This document shows, piece by piece, positions 17,370 to 28,113 of a stretch of 64,000 bases of DNA. Made by a program: the position numbers and the translations under genes. Position 1 is the stretch's first letter. Each line of letters begins with the position of its first letter. Under the pieces are notes generated by a model. It was not told the DNA's origin. It did no database searches and saw only the letters and a program-made list of their open reading frames with translations. Source of the DNA: JAICMB01 sp963795935 (GTDB lineage: Bacteria > Acidobacteriota > Terriglobia > Bryobacterales > Bryobacteraceae); contig CAWCJO010000021.1 of NCBI GenBank assembly GCA_963795935.1, forward strand, positions 1-64,000, written 5' to 3'.

Positions 17370-18851
17370 CTAAAGAGTTTTCAAGAACGCGATGAGGGCG
17401 GTCTTTTCCGCCGGGGAAAGATAGAGGCCGAACTCGTGGCCGCGGACGGAGCGGTTGTTGCCATCGAAGCCGCGATAGCCGGTGGGGATGTAATCGGGGC
17501 GAAGGCGCGCGGGGTCGAACCAGTCTTCGAGAGTGGCAACGGATCCGTTGTGCTCGAAGGGACCGCGATACCAGACGCCCCGGAGCGAGGGGACCTTATA
17601 ATAGCCGGTGCCTTTGTGAGTGGCGAGCGCGTAGCGGGGATCCGTGCCGACGCGTGCGTCGAGAATGTCGAAGCGCCCGCGCTCCGCTTGCGGGACTTCG
17701 AAGCCGTCGACAGGCGTGAGCTTGTTATTCGCGTAGAGCGGCGGCGTATGACACCTTGCGCATCCCTCGGAGGCGAAGATTTTTTGCCCGCGGGCGGCGA
17801 GCGCATCGAAGCGATTCGGATTGGCCGGGGGCGTCAGAGAATAAAGATATCGCGCCAAAGCATAGAGTTGCTCATCGCTGTAGCGCGCGGCGTGGCCGGA
17901 GTTGGATAGGGCGGGGAAGTCTCCGTAGCGGTCGAGCGGAAGAAGGTCCTGGACGAGCGAGGCGTAGCGCATCAGATCGCCGATATCGCGCTGATGGACG
18001 AGCCCGGTGTGATCGAGATAACGGCGCTCTTGTACGCCGACGAGGTCCGGGATCTGCGGCGGCAGGAACATGCTGGTGTTGGAGCGGGCGGTGACGCCGG
18101 CCGGAATATTTTCGCCGGCGGCGATCAATTGCTCGAGGGAAAGAGTTTGCGCTTTGCGGTTTGGATCGGCGGGCAGCCAAGGCAGCTCGAACTGGCGGGC
18201 GAAGCCGCGAATGCGCGTCAGGAGTTCGTCCGCGGGGACGAGGCCGGCGCTGCGGCGGAGCAGCATGGCGCCTTCGCGATCGCCGGGATTGTTGCCTTGG
18301 GCGCCGGGGACCACGGTTCCATCGGGCATGACGCGCGTGTGGCAGGTGTTGCAGCCCATCGTGCCCAATTCGATCTCGCCCTTGCGGCGGATCACCCAGC
18401 GGGCAAACGGAATTATGCCGTCTTTGGCGACGGGCATGCGGCTTTCTTTAAGAAAGGCGGGATCGCTCACATCGTTTGCTCCGAAGAAAACGGGGCTGTA
18501 GGAAATGGGCGCGTTGAAAACGAGTTCGCCGGCGCGGACCCAATCTTCGCGCGTGTGGAAGTTTGCGGCCGCGTAGTCGATGACCGCGGGCTCCCGATTG
18601 CGGAGCCAATCGCGGTAGCCGGCGGGCTCGCGATCCGGAGCATAGACGGGATAGCTCTTATAAATGGCGCGGACGGGCAGCTTGTAATACTCGGCTTGCG
18701 AAATGTGTTGGGGCGAATAGCGCGGATTGGCGAGCGGCACTTCGAAGCCGGCGACAGCCGATGCGTCCCAGGTCAGCGGGACTTTTTCCGAGGCCGCGGC
18801 GATCGGAACGCATGCTGCGAATGCTAAGGCTGAGAGATGACGACGGCGCAC
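17370..18851 (-). CDS. di-haem c-type cytochrome / cytochrome c peroxidase-like protein
   Basis: About 493 residues. I prefer the GTG at 18851 because it directly precedes a signal peptide (RRRHLSALAFAACVPIAAAS) and has aggggat upstream; longer in-frame starts exist up to 18998. Two CXXCH haem sites are visible, CNTCH near residue 195 and CARCH near 380, with methionine-rich stretches between. Segments such as GPFEHNGSVATLEDWFDPAR are typical of the di-haem cytochrome c peroxidase/MauG-like group. It should act in the periplasm in electron transfer or peroxide reduction. Divergent from the TIGR02604-type gene, with which it shares a 195-bp upstream region. Intact. Confidence 0.8.
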   Translation of the reverse strand: MRRRHLSALAFAACVPIAAASEKVPLTWDASAVAGFEVPLANPRYSPQHISQAEYYKLPVRAIYKSYPVYAPDREPAGYRDWLRNREPAVIDYAAANFHTREDWVRAGELVFNAPISYSPVFFGANDVSDPAFLKESRMPVAKDGIIPFARWVIRRKGEIELGTMGCNTCHTRVMPDGTVVPGAQGNNPGDREGAMLLRRSAGLVPADELLTRIRGFARQFELPWLPADPNRKAQTLSLEQLIAAGENIPAGVTARSNTSMFLPPQIPDLVGVQERRYLDHTGLVHQRDIGDLMRYASLVQDLLPLDRYGDFPALSNSGHAARYSDEQLYALARYLYSLTPPANPNRFDALAARGQKIFASEGCARCHTPPLYANNKLTPVDGFEVPQAERGRFDILDARVGTDPRYALATHKGTGYYKVPSLRGVWYRGPFEHNGSVATLEDWFDPARLRPDYIPTGYRGFDGNNRSVRGHEFGLYLSPAEKTALIAFLKTL

Positions 18852-19046
18852 GACATCCCCTAGCGCGGCGTAGCCGGAACGAAACAAGCTCTGCACTACC
18901 GGGCAACCGCTCCGTGACCGTGGCGGCCCGGTCGGATTCGCCAAAGTCGGGGGCTCTCGAGAACCCGCTCCTGAGGCCATGAACATATTCTGCCGCAATA
19001 ACTATTATGTCAGCGCGCGGCGGGATCGGCGGGTTATGATAAGCCG

Positions 19047-22005
19047 TTGCGAACCGCGATTATCGTCTGCTTTCTACTGACCAGTTTTGGTTGCGCGCGC
19101 AAATCCCCGGGGCCTCCGTATGCGCCCAAGGATGCGCTGAAGACTTTGAAGATCGCTCCGGGATACCGCATTGAGACGTTCACGGCGGAGCCGAACGTGG
19201 TGTCTCCGGTGGCGATGGATATCGATGAGAACGGGAACATCTACGTTGTCGAAGACCGCGCTTATCCGCTGAATGTGAAGGGGCATGTGGGGCGCGTGAA
19301 GATGCTGCGGGACACCGACGGCGACGGATATCCGGACAAGGTTACGGTGTTCGCCGAGGGCCTGGTGCTGCCGACCAGCGTCATGCGGTGGAAGAAGGGC
19401 ATCCTGGTGGCCGATTCGCCCGACATCTGGTACTTCGAAGATACGGATGGAGACGGCAAGGCCGATATCAAGAAAAAGATCCTCACGGGATTTCCGTTCA
19501 CGAATCCGCAGCACACCGCCAATGGGCTGGTGTACGGGCTGGACAACTGGATTTACATCGCGCACGAACATCCGGCGACGGCGGTGGTGTTCAAGAAGCA
19601 ATTCGGCGATCAGGGCTCGGATGTGCGCTACACGGATCGGGAGGGCGGGCCATCGCTTCACCGGCCGGGACATAACATCCGATTTCGGCCGGACACGGGC
19701 GAGCTGGAGGTGCTGGCGAGCTCGTCGCAGTTTGGGCAGAGCTTTGACGATTATGGCCGGCACTTTCTGGTCAGCAATTCGAACCACGTGCGCATGGAAG
19801 CAATTGCGGCGCGCTATCTGGGGCGCAACCCGGACCTGCCGATCGGGAACGCCGTGGAGGACATCTCCGACCACGGCGCGGCGGCGAAGGTGTTCGCGAT
19901 CACGGAACATCCGCGCTTTGAGATGTTGAGCGGCGTGGGCGAGTTCACCTCCGCCTGCGGCATCTGTTATTACCGGGGTTCGACGTTCACCTCCGAGCCG
20001 GTGCACAACATCGTTCATCAGGATGCGCTTTCGGAGAACGGGTCGTTGTATCTCGCCAAGCGGGCGCAAGCTTCCTCGGAGTTTTTAGCATCGACGGACG
20101 CGTGGTTTCGTCCGGTGAACATGTATATTGGCCCGGATGGCGCGATGTACGTTCTGGATTACTACCGCATGGTTATCGAACATCCGGAGTGGATGGCGAG
20201 CGATACCTATAATTCGCCGGATTTGTACAAGGGCGAGGAGATGGGGCGCATTTACCGGATTGTGCCGGACGGCGGTACCGGCCAAGCTGGTTTCGGTACA
20301 GCTCGGCAAAGCTTCCGACCTGGAGTTGGTGAAGCAACTCGCGAACCCGGTGATCTGGTGGAGAAGGACGGCGCAGAGATTATTGGTGGATCGCCATGCC
20401 GTGCAGGCGGCGCCGGCAATCGCGGATCTGTTCAGCAGCACGAGCCTGCCGCAGGGACGCGTGCACGCGCTGTGGACGCTCGACGGCCTGGGTAAGCTGG
20501 ATACCAGCTTGATTGAAAAAGCGCTGGACGATGCGGAAGCCGGAGTGCGGGAGAACGCGATCGTTTTGGCGGAGCAGCGGTTGAGCTCGGAACCCGAGCT
20601 GGCCAAGAAGTTAGTCAGCATGGCCGGCGATTCTTCGGCACGGGTGAGGTATCAACTCGTCCTGACTTTGGGGAACCTGAAGACGCCGGTTTCGCAAGAG
20701 GCGCGCGACCGCATTTTGTTCCGCGATGTGGATGATAGATGGCTACAGGTGGCGGCTTTGAGCGCGGATTCGGCGGATGCTCCGCGATTGTTCAAAAAAG
20801 CGGTGGCGCTGGGCGGGACGCAAACGCCGGGACGTCTGACGTTGTACCGGAACATCGGCGCGATCATTGCGGCGCGGCAAAAGCCGGCGGAGATCGAGGC
20901 GCTTCTGGCGGAAGTGGAGGCGGCGAAAGGCGAAGCGGCGGCGGGCTGGCGGACGGCGAGCCTGGAGGGATTCAACCAGGGACTGCGGGTGAAGCACGCG
21001 ACGCTTTTTCCGAGGAGCAAAGGCATTCTACTGACACTGTTCGAATCCGGCGACGCGGGAGTGCGGCGGGCGGCGTTGCAGGATCTGGAATCGGCGGGGC
21101 TGCCGTCCGGCGCGGGCTTGGCGAAAGCGGTCGCCCACTCCGCGGCCGTGGTAAAGGACGCGCATGCGGATGCGGAATTGCGGGCCGATTCGATCGGACT
21201 GCTGGCGCTTTCGAACCCGGAGTCATACGCCGATGTTTTCAAATCGTCGATCGATCCGCGTCAGCCCGAGGCGGTTCAGATCGCGGCGATCCGGGCCTAT
21301 GGACGGTTGGAGGGGGATGCGCCGGCGCAATATTTGCTGGAGCACTGGCGAGACTTCACGCCAGCCGGGAGGACCGTGGCCGCGGATGCGCTGGTGAGCG
21401 ACCCTGGGCGGCAGAAGCTGCTGCTGGCGGCGCTGAAGAGCGGAGACGTGCAGCCGTGGATGCTTTCGTTCCGGCAGAAAAATCGCTTCATCATGAATCC
21501 GGATCCGGCCATACGCGCGGAGGCGAGGCCGATTCTGGAGCAGACGCCCAAGGATCGCGAAGCAGTGGTGAAGAAATACGAGGCGGCGCTGGATCTGAAG
21601 GGAGATCCGGCGGACGGCAAACACATGTTCGACACTATCTGTTCGAAGTGCCACCGTTTTAATGGCGCCGGCCATGACGTGGGGCCAGATCTGGGCACGG
21701 TGCGAAATCAGCCGAAACAGGCATTGCTCACGGACATTCTGATTCCGAGTAAGTCCATTGCGCAGGGGTATGAATCGTACGTGGTGGAAACCAATAACGG
21801 CGGAAACTTCGATGGCGTGATCGGGCCGCAAACGCCCACCACGATTACGCTGAAACACGAAGATGGCAAGGAAGACGTGATCCAGCGGGACGACATCAGG
21901 AACATGTATACGACGAACCTATCGGCGATGCCGGCGGATCTGGAGAAGCAGATCACGGTCAAGCAGATGGCCGGTTTGCTCGACTTCTTGAAAAACAATC
22001 AGTAA
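19047..22005 (+). CDS. TIGR02604-type membrane-bound dehydrogenase with cytochrome c tail (one frameshift)
   Basis: Reconstructed length about 985 residues. The start is a TTG at 19047 leading into a lipoprotein-like signal (CFLLTSFGCARK). Residues 30-420 form a PQQ-type beta-propeller as in Planctomycete/Acidobacterial TIGR02604 proteins (VAMDIDENGNIYVVEDRAY, RWKKGILVADSPDIWYFEDT, MYIGPDGAMYVLDYYRMVI). The frame breaks at about 20270 in GRIYRIVPDGG; the second frame continues AKLVSVQLGKASDLELVKQL, then HEAT-like repeats to about 830, and a C-terminal haem-binding domain with CSKCH and HDVGPDLGTVRNQPKQALLT. One extra base explains the break (2959 bp is 3n+1). Likely a periplasmic sugar or alcohol dehydrogenase; substrate unknown. 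Confidence 0.85.
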
Positions 22006-22017
22006 CATGGTGGACTC

Positions 22018-23289
22018 GTGAAACGGATTCTGAGCGCTGGAATTCTATGCGCGGCGCTGCCGCTTTGCGCCGCTACATTCCGTGCGGGAGCATCGAAGGT
22101 AGATATTACGCCGGACAGCCCGCAGTGGCTGATGGGTTACGCGGCGCGCCAATCGAACGGAGTTCACGACCGCATCTACCATCGCGTCGTGGCGATAGAT
22201 GACGGAACCACGCAGTTCTATCTGATCGCGAGCGACCTTTGTTTATTCTCTCCGAGCGTTTATCAGGAAGTCGCGCAACGATTGGGCAAGGAGATCGGCG
22301 CGGACCCGCGCAACGTCTGGTGGAGCGTGAGCCATTCGCACGCCACGCCGGAGGTGGGTCCGCCGGGAATTTATAAGGCGCTGCTGGGGCGCTCCGACCA
22401 TGAATGGAATCGCGATTATGCGGCGCTGGTAGAGAACGCCGTGGTGCAGGGCGTTAAAGAAGCGAAGGCGAACCTGGCGCCCGCGCGCATGGCGGCGGGG
22501 ACCAGCGTGGCGTTTGCAAATATCAATCGGCGCGCGAAGGACGTGGATGGAAAAGTGTCGCTGGGATTGAATCCGGATGGGCCGGTTGACCGCCAGATCG
22601 GACTGCTGCGGCTGGAGCGTCCGGATGGCGCGCCGATCGCGGTCATTGCGAATTATGCGATGCATGGGACTGTACTGAGCGGGGCGAACCTACAAATCAG
22701 CGGCGATGCCCCGGGCGTGGCCGCCGCCTACGTGGAACAGAAGGTTGGCGTTCCGGTGCTGTATGTGAATGGCGCCGCGGGGAACATCGCGCCGATTTAC
22801 AGCGGCTACCCGAACGCAAAGAGCGGACATCTGACGCAATTTGACGTGCTGCTGGGCGACCGAATACTGGCGGGTCTGAAGAGGCTCGGGGCGGCGTCGA
22901 GCGAGGTGACGCTGCATGCGGGAGAGAAGATCGTCGAGACGCCGCGTAAGCAAGGCCTGGATTGGCCGGCGGAGTTGGCGTCCTATTCACGCATGGATGG
23001 AAGCTCGGCGCTGGTGAGATTGCCGGTCCGGTTCCTGCGGATCAACGACACAATGATCTGGTCCGCGCCGGTTGAGATGTTCTGTGAGATTGCGGCCGCC
23101 GTGCGCGACCGTTCTCCCTTTACGCAGACGTTTTATTTTGGCTACACCAACGGATGGATCGGGTATCTTCCTACGAAGCAGGGATTTGAAGAGGGCGGGT
23201 ATGAGCCCAACACCTCTGTGTTTACCGGCGCGGCGGAGCAGGACGTGCGCGATGGAGTGATTACTTATTTGCAGTCGCTGCCGCGGTGA
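22018..23289 (+). CDS. exported neutral/alkaline ceramidase-like hydrolase
   Basis: 423 residues from a GTG at 22018, 12 bp after the dehydrogenase stop, so probably one operon. A signal peptide (MKRILSAGILCAALPLCAAT) precedes FRAGASKVDITPDSPQWLMG, the hallmark start of neutral/alkaline ceramidase N-terminal domains. Other family features are SVSHSHATPEVGP (metal-binding histidines), NYAMHGTVLSGANLQISGDA and GYTNGWIGYLPTKQGFEEGG. It lacks the C-terminal immunoglobulin-like domain of full ceramidases, as do many bacterial relatives in sugar-rich catabolic clusters, so the true substrate may be something else. Confidence 0.82.
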   Translation: MKRILSAGILCAALPLCAATFRAGASKVDITPDSPQWLMGYAARQSNGVHDRIYHRVVAIDDGTTQFYLIASDLCLFSPSVYQEVAQRLGKEIGADPRNVWWSVSHSHATPEVGPPGIYKALLGRSDHEWNRDYAALVENAVVQGVKEAKANLAPARMAAGTSVAFANINRRAKDVDGKVSLGLNPDGPVDRQIGLLRLERPDGAPIAVIANYAMHGTVLSGANLQISGDAPGVAAAYVEQKVGVPVLYVNGAAGNIAPIYSGYPNAKSGHLTQFDVLLGDRILAGLKRLGAASSEVTLHAGEKIVETPRKQGLDWPAELASYSRMDGSSALVRLPVRFLRINDTMIWSAPVEMFCEIAAAVRDRSPFTQTFYFGYTNGWIGYLPTKQGFEEGGYEPNTSVFTGAAEQDVRDGVITYLQSLPR

Positions 23290-23309
23290 TCTTTTCTATA
23301 ACGTTTTTG

Positions 23310-23867
23310 CTATAACAACGTCCGGGCATAAACGCCGGTGCGATCGTCCGGGCCGGCGATGAACGCTTCGGCGGCGTAGGCGAATTCGCCCGGCCGCAGC
23401 GACACGCCGGAGTCCGTAACGCGCGCGGAGGGGTCTGTGGCCCAGGAGGGCACGTTGCCGCCGGCCTTTTCGATGTTAAGCGGCGATCCGAGCGTGCTGG
23501 AGTGCAGGCCCGCGTCGCCGATTACGATTCGTTGCACTATCACCGGGTACCCGCTATTGGCGCAATCGCCGCCTGCCGCCGTCCCGCAATCCGCGGCCGT
23601 GACCACGCGGATCTTCGTCAGGATCAACACGGATTCGCGATCGCGGCCGTCCAGCAGCCGCACCGCGATGTTCTGGTTCCCGGGCTGCGAAAAATCGACG
23701 CCTTGCGCGTACATGCTCGCCAGATCGTGGCTGACTTGGTTGGCATACGCGCTGCGTCGATTCGTCCCGGTTGCCAGATAGATGCCGAACGCCAGCGGCA
23801 AGATGAAGATGGCGCACAGGACCGTGTGCACTGACGTACCGCCCGCGTGTTGCTCCATGGCGTTCAT
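23310..23867 (-). CDS. TadG/TadE-like pilus-associated protein
   Basis: 185 residues. An N-terminal hydrophobic helix (SVHTVLCAIFILPLAFGIYL) is followed by a helical then beta-rich exported domain (NQVSHDLASMYAQGVDFSQ, IAVRLLDGRDRESVLILTKI, VIVQRIVIGDAGLHSSTL), typical of TadE/TadG-type minor pilins or sorted envelope proteins. No Tad ATPase or prepilin peptidase is in the window, so it is an orphan here. Last of the minus-strand group ileS-lspA-lgt, 77 bp after lgt, and convergent with the ceramidase-like gene. Confidence 0.55.
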   Translation of the reverse strand: MNAMEQHAGGTSVHTVLCAIFILPLAFGIYLATGTNRRSAYANQVSHDLASMYAQGVDFSQPGNQNIAVRLLDGRDRESVLILTKIRVVTAADCGTAAGGDCANSGYPVIVQRIVIGDAGLHSSTLGSPLNIEKAGGNVPSWATDPSARVTDSGVSLRPGEFAYAAEAFIAGPDDRTGVYARTLL

Positions 23868-23944
23868 TCTTTCGCCAGTATGGGGCCAACGCGTTCGGAA
23901 ATCTATTGTGCAAGTGACTTAGTAGGACTAGTACCTTTGGGCTA

Positions 23945-24739
23945 CTACGGCCGCGATGGGGTTGCCGCCAGACGGGGCATCCGCGGCCGCACAAGCAGCC
24001 AGGAGCCTGCGGCAAACGTGCCGAACGCGATCCATTGCGTGAGCGATAGGCCGCCATACGTTCCCTGTTCGTGAACGCGGAAGAACTCAATCGCGAAGCG
24101 GGCCGTGGAATAGAGGATGAGGTACCACCCGAAAATCTCTCCCGGCGCATGGGTTTTGTGAAAGCGCCAATACAGGAAAACGAAAATCAACGCATTGGCG
24201 ATGGATTCGTAAATCTGCGCCGGATGCAGCGGCACGAACAGGGGCGTTCCGCTCATCTCATGCGCGTCCGGATTCTTGAACGTAATGGCCCAGGGCAGGT
24301 GGGTTTCGCGGCCGAAGCAGCATCCGGCGGCGAGACAGCCGATCCTGCCGATGGAGTGAGCGATGGCGATGCCCGGCGAGAACACGTCGCAGGTCCGCAG
24401 GGCCGGCAACCGAGCGCGCCGCATGTATAAAATCGCGACGATCACGGCGACGAGGAAGCCCCCTTGGTAAACGCCGGCCGCGCGCAGCGTGCTTAACGTA
24501 AAGATCTCGCCGGGATCGTTCCAGTAAAGCTTCCAATCGAAGAGGAACATGAATAATTTCGCGCCTGCAAGGCCCGCCAGCGCGCAGTAAATCACGAGAT
24601 TCGTGACTTGTTCCTCAGGCAGCCGCGCTTCCCTTGCAAGCCGGACGGTTATCCAGAGGCCCACAAGAAACCCCGCCGCTACCAGCAGACCATACGTCGG
24701 CAGAAAGAAGTTGCCGATGGTAAATAGTTTAGGAAGCAT
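23945..24739 (-). CDS. lgt: prolipoprotein diacylglyceryl transferase
   Basis: 264 residues, seven membrane segments. Transfers diacylglycerol from phosphatidylglycerol to the lipobox cysteine, the first step of lipoprotein maturation. Family signatures: the start LFTIGNFFLPTYGLLVAAGF, HSIGRIGCLAAGCCFGRET (Lgt signature), HPAQIYESIANALIFV and RFAIEFFRVHEQ. Normal length. It lies 8 bp after lspA, the second enzyme of the same pathway, so the two are likely co-transcribed. Intact. Confidence 0.96.
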   Translation of the reverse strand: MLPKLFTIGNFFLPTYGLLVAAGFLVGLWITVRLAREARLPEEQVTNLVIYCALAGLAGAKLFMFLFDWKLYWNDPGEIFTLSTLRAAGVYQGGFLVAVIVAILYMRRARLPALRTCDVFSPGIAIAHSIGRIGCLAAGCCFGRETHLPWAITFKNPDAHEMSGTPLFVPLHPAQIYESIANALIFVFLYWRFHKTHAPGEIFGWYLILYSTARFAIEFFRVHEQGTYGGLSLTQWIAFGTFAAGSWLLVRPRMPRLAATPSRP

Positions 24740-24747
24740 GGATCTAT

Positions 24748-25263
24748 TTAATGCCGCGCATTCACGACGGTGCGCTGCTTTTCGCCGCCTCTAAGCATAT
24801 CGACGATAAGAAGCGCCGCGCCGATGGTAATGCAACTGTCGGCGAGGTTGAAGGCGGGAAAATAGTGGGCGTCCGCATATACTTCGACGAAATCCGTTAC
24901 GGTCCCGTGTACGGCGCGATCGTAAAGGTTCCCCAGCGCTCCCCCGAGCACCAGCGCCAAGGCCACGCGCGCCAGCCAGTTGCGGATCTCGCGCGGCTTG
25001 GGAGGCCGCAGCAGCGCCGCCGCAATCAACGCCAGCACGGCCGCCGACAGGGCAATCAGAATCGGACCGCGATAGGGGTTCGACGAATCGGCGAACAGCC
25101 CGAAGGCGACGCCGGCATTTTCCGTATGTACGATATTGAAAAAACCAGGGATGACCCGCCATGTATCGAAAGCCGAGAGGTGCGTCTTGACGAGGATCTT
25201 GGTCGCGCGGTCGAGCGCAAACACCACGGCTGCGATGGCGAACGGGGCAAGCCGATAATTCAT
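24748..25263 (-). CDS. lspA: lipoprotein signal peptidase (signal peptidase II)
   Basis: 171 residues from MNYRLAPFAIAAVVFALDRA. Cleaves the signal peptide from diacylated prolipoproteins. Four membrane segments; the catalytic aspartates are in GNLYDRAVHGTVTDFVEVY and AFNLADSCITIGAALLIVDM. Earlier family motifs are ENAGVAFGLFAD. The ATG overlaps the ileS stop (atga), a common ileS-lspA arrangement. Longer in-frame starts lie inside ileS and are rejected. Confidence 0.95.
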   Translation of the reverse strand: MNYRLAPFAIAAVVFALDRATKILVKTHLSAFDTWRVIPGFFNIVHTENAGVAFGLFADSSNPYRGPILIALSAAVLALIAAALLRPPKPREIRNWLARVALALVLGGALGNLYDRAVHGTVTDFVEVYADAHYFPAFNLADSCITIGAALLIVDMLRGGEKQRTVVNARH

Positions 25264-28101
25264 TTGGCGCCGCGCGGCGGGAGCAGTCCCATTTGCTCCA
25301 GCGCTTCCCTGCAGTCGGCGCACACCGTTGGCATTTCGGGGTCGGACCCCACCTCGATGCGGTATTTCCAGCAGCGCTCGCACTTGGCGCCGGCGGCTTT
25401 CTCGACATCGACCAGGACCTGGTCGCCCCGGCCATTTTCAAGCGCAACCTGCGAAACGATAAACAGCGCCGGCAGCTCTTGCGCGTACTCAGCCAGCAGC
25501 GGGTAGAGGTCGCCGTTCGCGGTAAGGCGGATGCGGGCCTCGAGCGGCGCTCCGATGCGCTTTTCGTTGCGGGCCGCCTCCAGGCTCTTCAGCACTTCAT
25601 CCCGCACCGGGAGAAGCCTGTCCCAGTTCTGCAGCCTCTCGCGCTGCGCGACGGTGAATCCGGCCGTGACTTCCTCCGGCTCGGGGAACAAGGCCAGATG
25701 AACGCTCTCCGGCGCTCCCGGCGGCTTCGAAAAATAACTCCAGACTTCTTCGGCCGTGAACGACAGGATCGGCGCGAGCAGCCGCACCAAGCGCGTACGT
25801 CAAACGGTAGACCGCCGTCTGGGCGCTGCGCCGCGCCACGCTTTTCGGGGCAAAGGTGTAGAGGCGGTCCTTCAGAACGTCGAAATAAACGGCGCTGAGA
25901 TCGGTGGTGGCGAAATCGTAGATGGCGCGGTAAACCTTATGGAAATCGTAGTCGCCATACCATGCCCGGCATTTCCGGACGAGCTCTTCGGCGCGGGCCA
26001 GAATCCATAAATCGATTTCGAGCATCTCGCCGGGATCGACCGCATCGCGAGCCGGGTCGAAGCCAGCCAGATTGCCGAGGGCGTAGCGAAAGGTGTTACG
26101 CAATTTCCGGTATGCTTCCGAAAGCCGCTGCAGGATCACGTCGGACAGCGTGACATCTTCGGTGAACTCCACCGAGGCGACCCACAGACGCAGCAGATCG
26201 GCGCCGAATTTTTTGATGACATCTTCCGGCTCCACTCCGTTGCCCAGCGATTTCGACATCGCCCGACCCTGGCTATCGAGCGTCCAGCCGCTGGTCACGG
26301 CCTCGCGGTAGGGAGCCTCGCCGCGCAGCCCCACGCCGATCAGAAGCGAGCTGTGGAACCAGCCGCGATACTGGTCTCCTCCTTCGAGATACATGTCGGA
26401 GGGCCACGGCAGCCCGTTCTCCTTCGTCAATACGGCGAGATGGCTGGATCCGGAGTCGAACCAGACGTCGAGAATATCCGATTCTTTGCGAAACTCCGCC
26501 TGTCCGCAGTGCGCGCATGCGACGCCCGCGCCGATCAGGTCGGCGGCGGAGCGCTCGTACCACACGTCGGCGCTATGCTCGGCGAATTGCTCCACCACGC
26601 GGTCGAGAATCTTGCGGTCCGTAAGCGGCCGCTGGCAATTCTCGCAGTAGAAAACGACGATCGGCACGCCCCACACGCGCTGGCGCGAGATGCACCAGTC
26701 GGGGCGCGTCGCGATCATGTTGGAGATGCGCTCCTCGCCCCAGGCCGGCTTCCATTTCACTTCGGCGATGGCTTTGAGAGCGCGCTGGCGCAGGTCGTTG
26801 CGCTCCATTCCGATAAACCATTGCTCGGTGGCGCGGAAAATCGTCGCGTTGTGGCAGCGCCAGCAGTGCGGGTAGCTGTGTTCCAGATCGCGTCGCGCCA
26901 ACAGCGCCCCGCGCCGCTTCAGAATGTCGATAATGATAGGGTTTCCCTGCCAGACCGTCTTGCCGATGATCTCCTCCGGCAGCACACCGGCCGCGCCCTC
27001 GGCATGATAAAAGCGGCCTTGGCCATCCACGGGGCAGTAGGTTTCTATCCCATACTTCTGGGCGCTGTCGAAATCCTCGCGGCCATGGCCGGGCGCCGTG
27101 TGGACCGCGCCGGTTCCTTGCTCCAGCGTGACGTAATCGGCCAGAATGCCGAGTGAATCCCGCTCCAGAAAGGGATGCCGGAAGATGGCGCCTTCGAGTT
27201 TCTCGCCCGGAAACGCCGCCACGATCTTCGGCTCCGCCCAGCCCGCCACGTCGATGGTTGCCTTTAACAGCTCCAACGCAACGATGTAGACATCTCCGCC
27301 GACCTCCACCGCCACGTACTCGAATTTCGGATGATACGCAATCGCGACGTTCGCCGGAATCGTCCACGGCGTCGTGGTCCAAATCAATCCGTACACTTTA
27401 CGCCCGGCGAGCTTGGGATCGATCGACGCGGGATCGGAAAGCAGCGCGAACCGCACCCAGATGGAGGGGCTGGTATGGTTCTCGTACTCCACCTCGGCTT
27501 CCGCCAGCGCGGTGCGGTCGTGGATGCACCAGTTCACCGGCTTCAGGCCCTTGTAGACGTAGCCGCGGTCGAGAAAATCGACGAAAGCGCCGGCAATCAC
27601 GGACTCGTAATGCGCGCTCATCGTGAGATAGGGACGATCCCAGCGACCAAATATGCCCAGCCGCTGGAACTGCGTGTTTTGCAGATCGACGTATTTCTGC
27701 GCGTACTTGCGGCATTCGGCGCGGACCTGGGCGACCGTCATTTTGGCTTTCTTCGCGCCCAGCTCGTGATCCACCTTGATCTCGATGGGGAGGCCATGAC
27801 AATCCCAACCGGGGACGTAGGGCGAATCGAAACCCTCCATGGTTTTCACTTTTACCACCAGGTCCTTGAGGATCTTGTTCAGCGCGTGGCCGAGGTGGAT
27901 GTCGCCGTTGGCATAAGGGGGTCCGTCGTGCAGGACGTACATCGGCCGCCCGGCGCGCGCCGCCCGGATCTTATCGTAAATGCGCTCCTGCCGCCAACGG
28001 GCGAGCGTCTTCGGCTCCGCCTGCGGAAGGTTCGCCTTCATGGGGAAATCCGTGCGCGGCAGGTTTACGGTCTTTTTCAGATCGAGGGGTCCGGAATCCA
28101 T
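25260..28101 (-). CDS. ileS: isoleucyl-tRNA synthetase (one frameshift)
   Basis: About 946 residues after correction. Charges tRNA-Ile. Class I signatures: GDIHLGHALNK (HIGH-type) near residue 65, WCISRQRVWGVPIVVFYC near 500, AMSKSLGNGVEPEDV (KMSKS) near 620. An editing domain lies between. The frame breaks close to position 25790, after QTAVYRLTYALGAA; the anticodon-binding C-terminus (VRLLAPILSFTAEEVWSYFS) continues in another frame and ends with a zinc knuckle (CERCWKY ... CADC). A single extra base accounts for it (2842 bp = 3n+1), and an essential gene would not be broken in life. ATG at 28101; divergent from the TPR gene at 28114. Confidence 0.95.
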
Positions 28102-28113
28102 TACGATACTGCT

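Noticed and set aside
25260..28101. Programmed frameshifting in ileS
   Set aside because: No slippery heptamer or downstream structure is evident, and similar breaks occur in many unrelated genes here.
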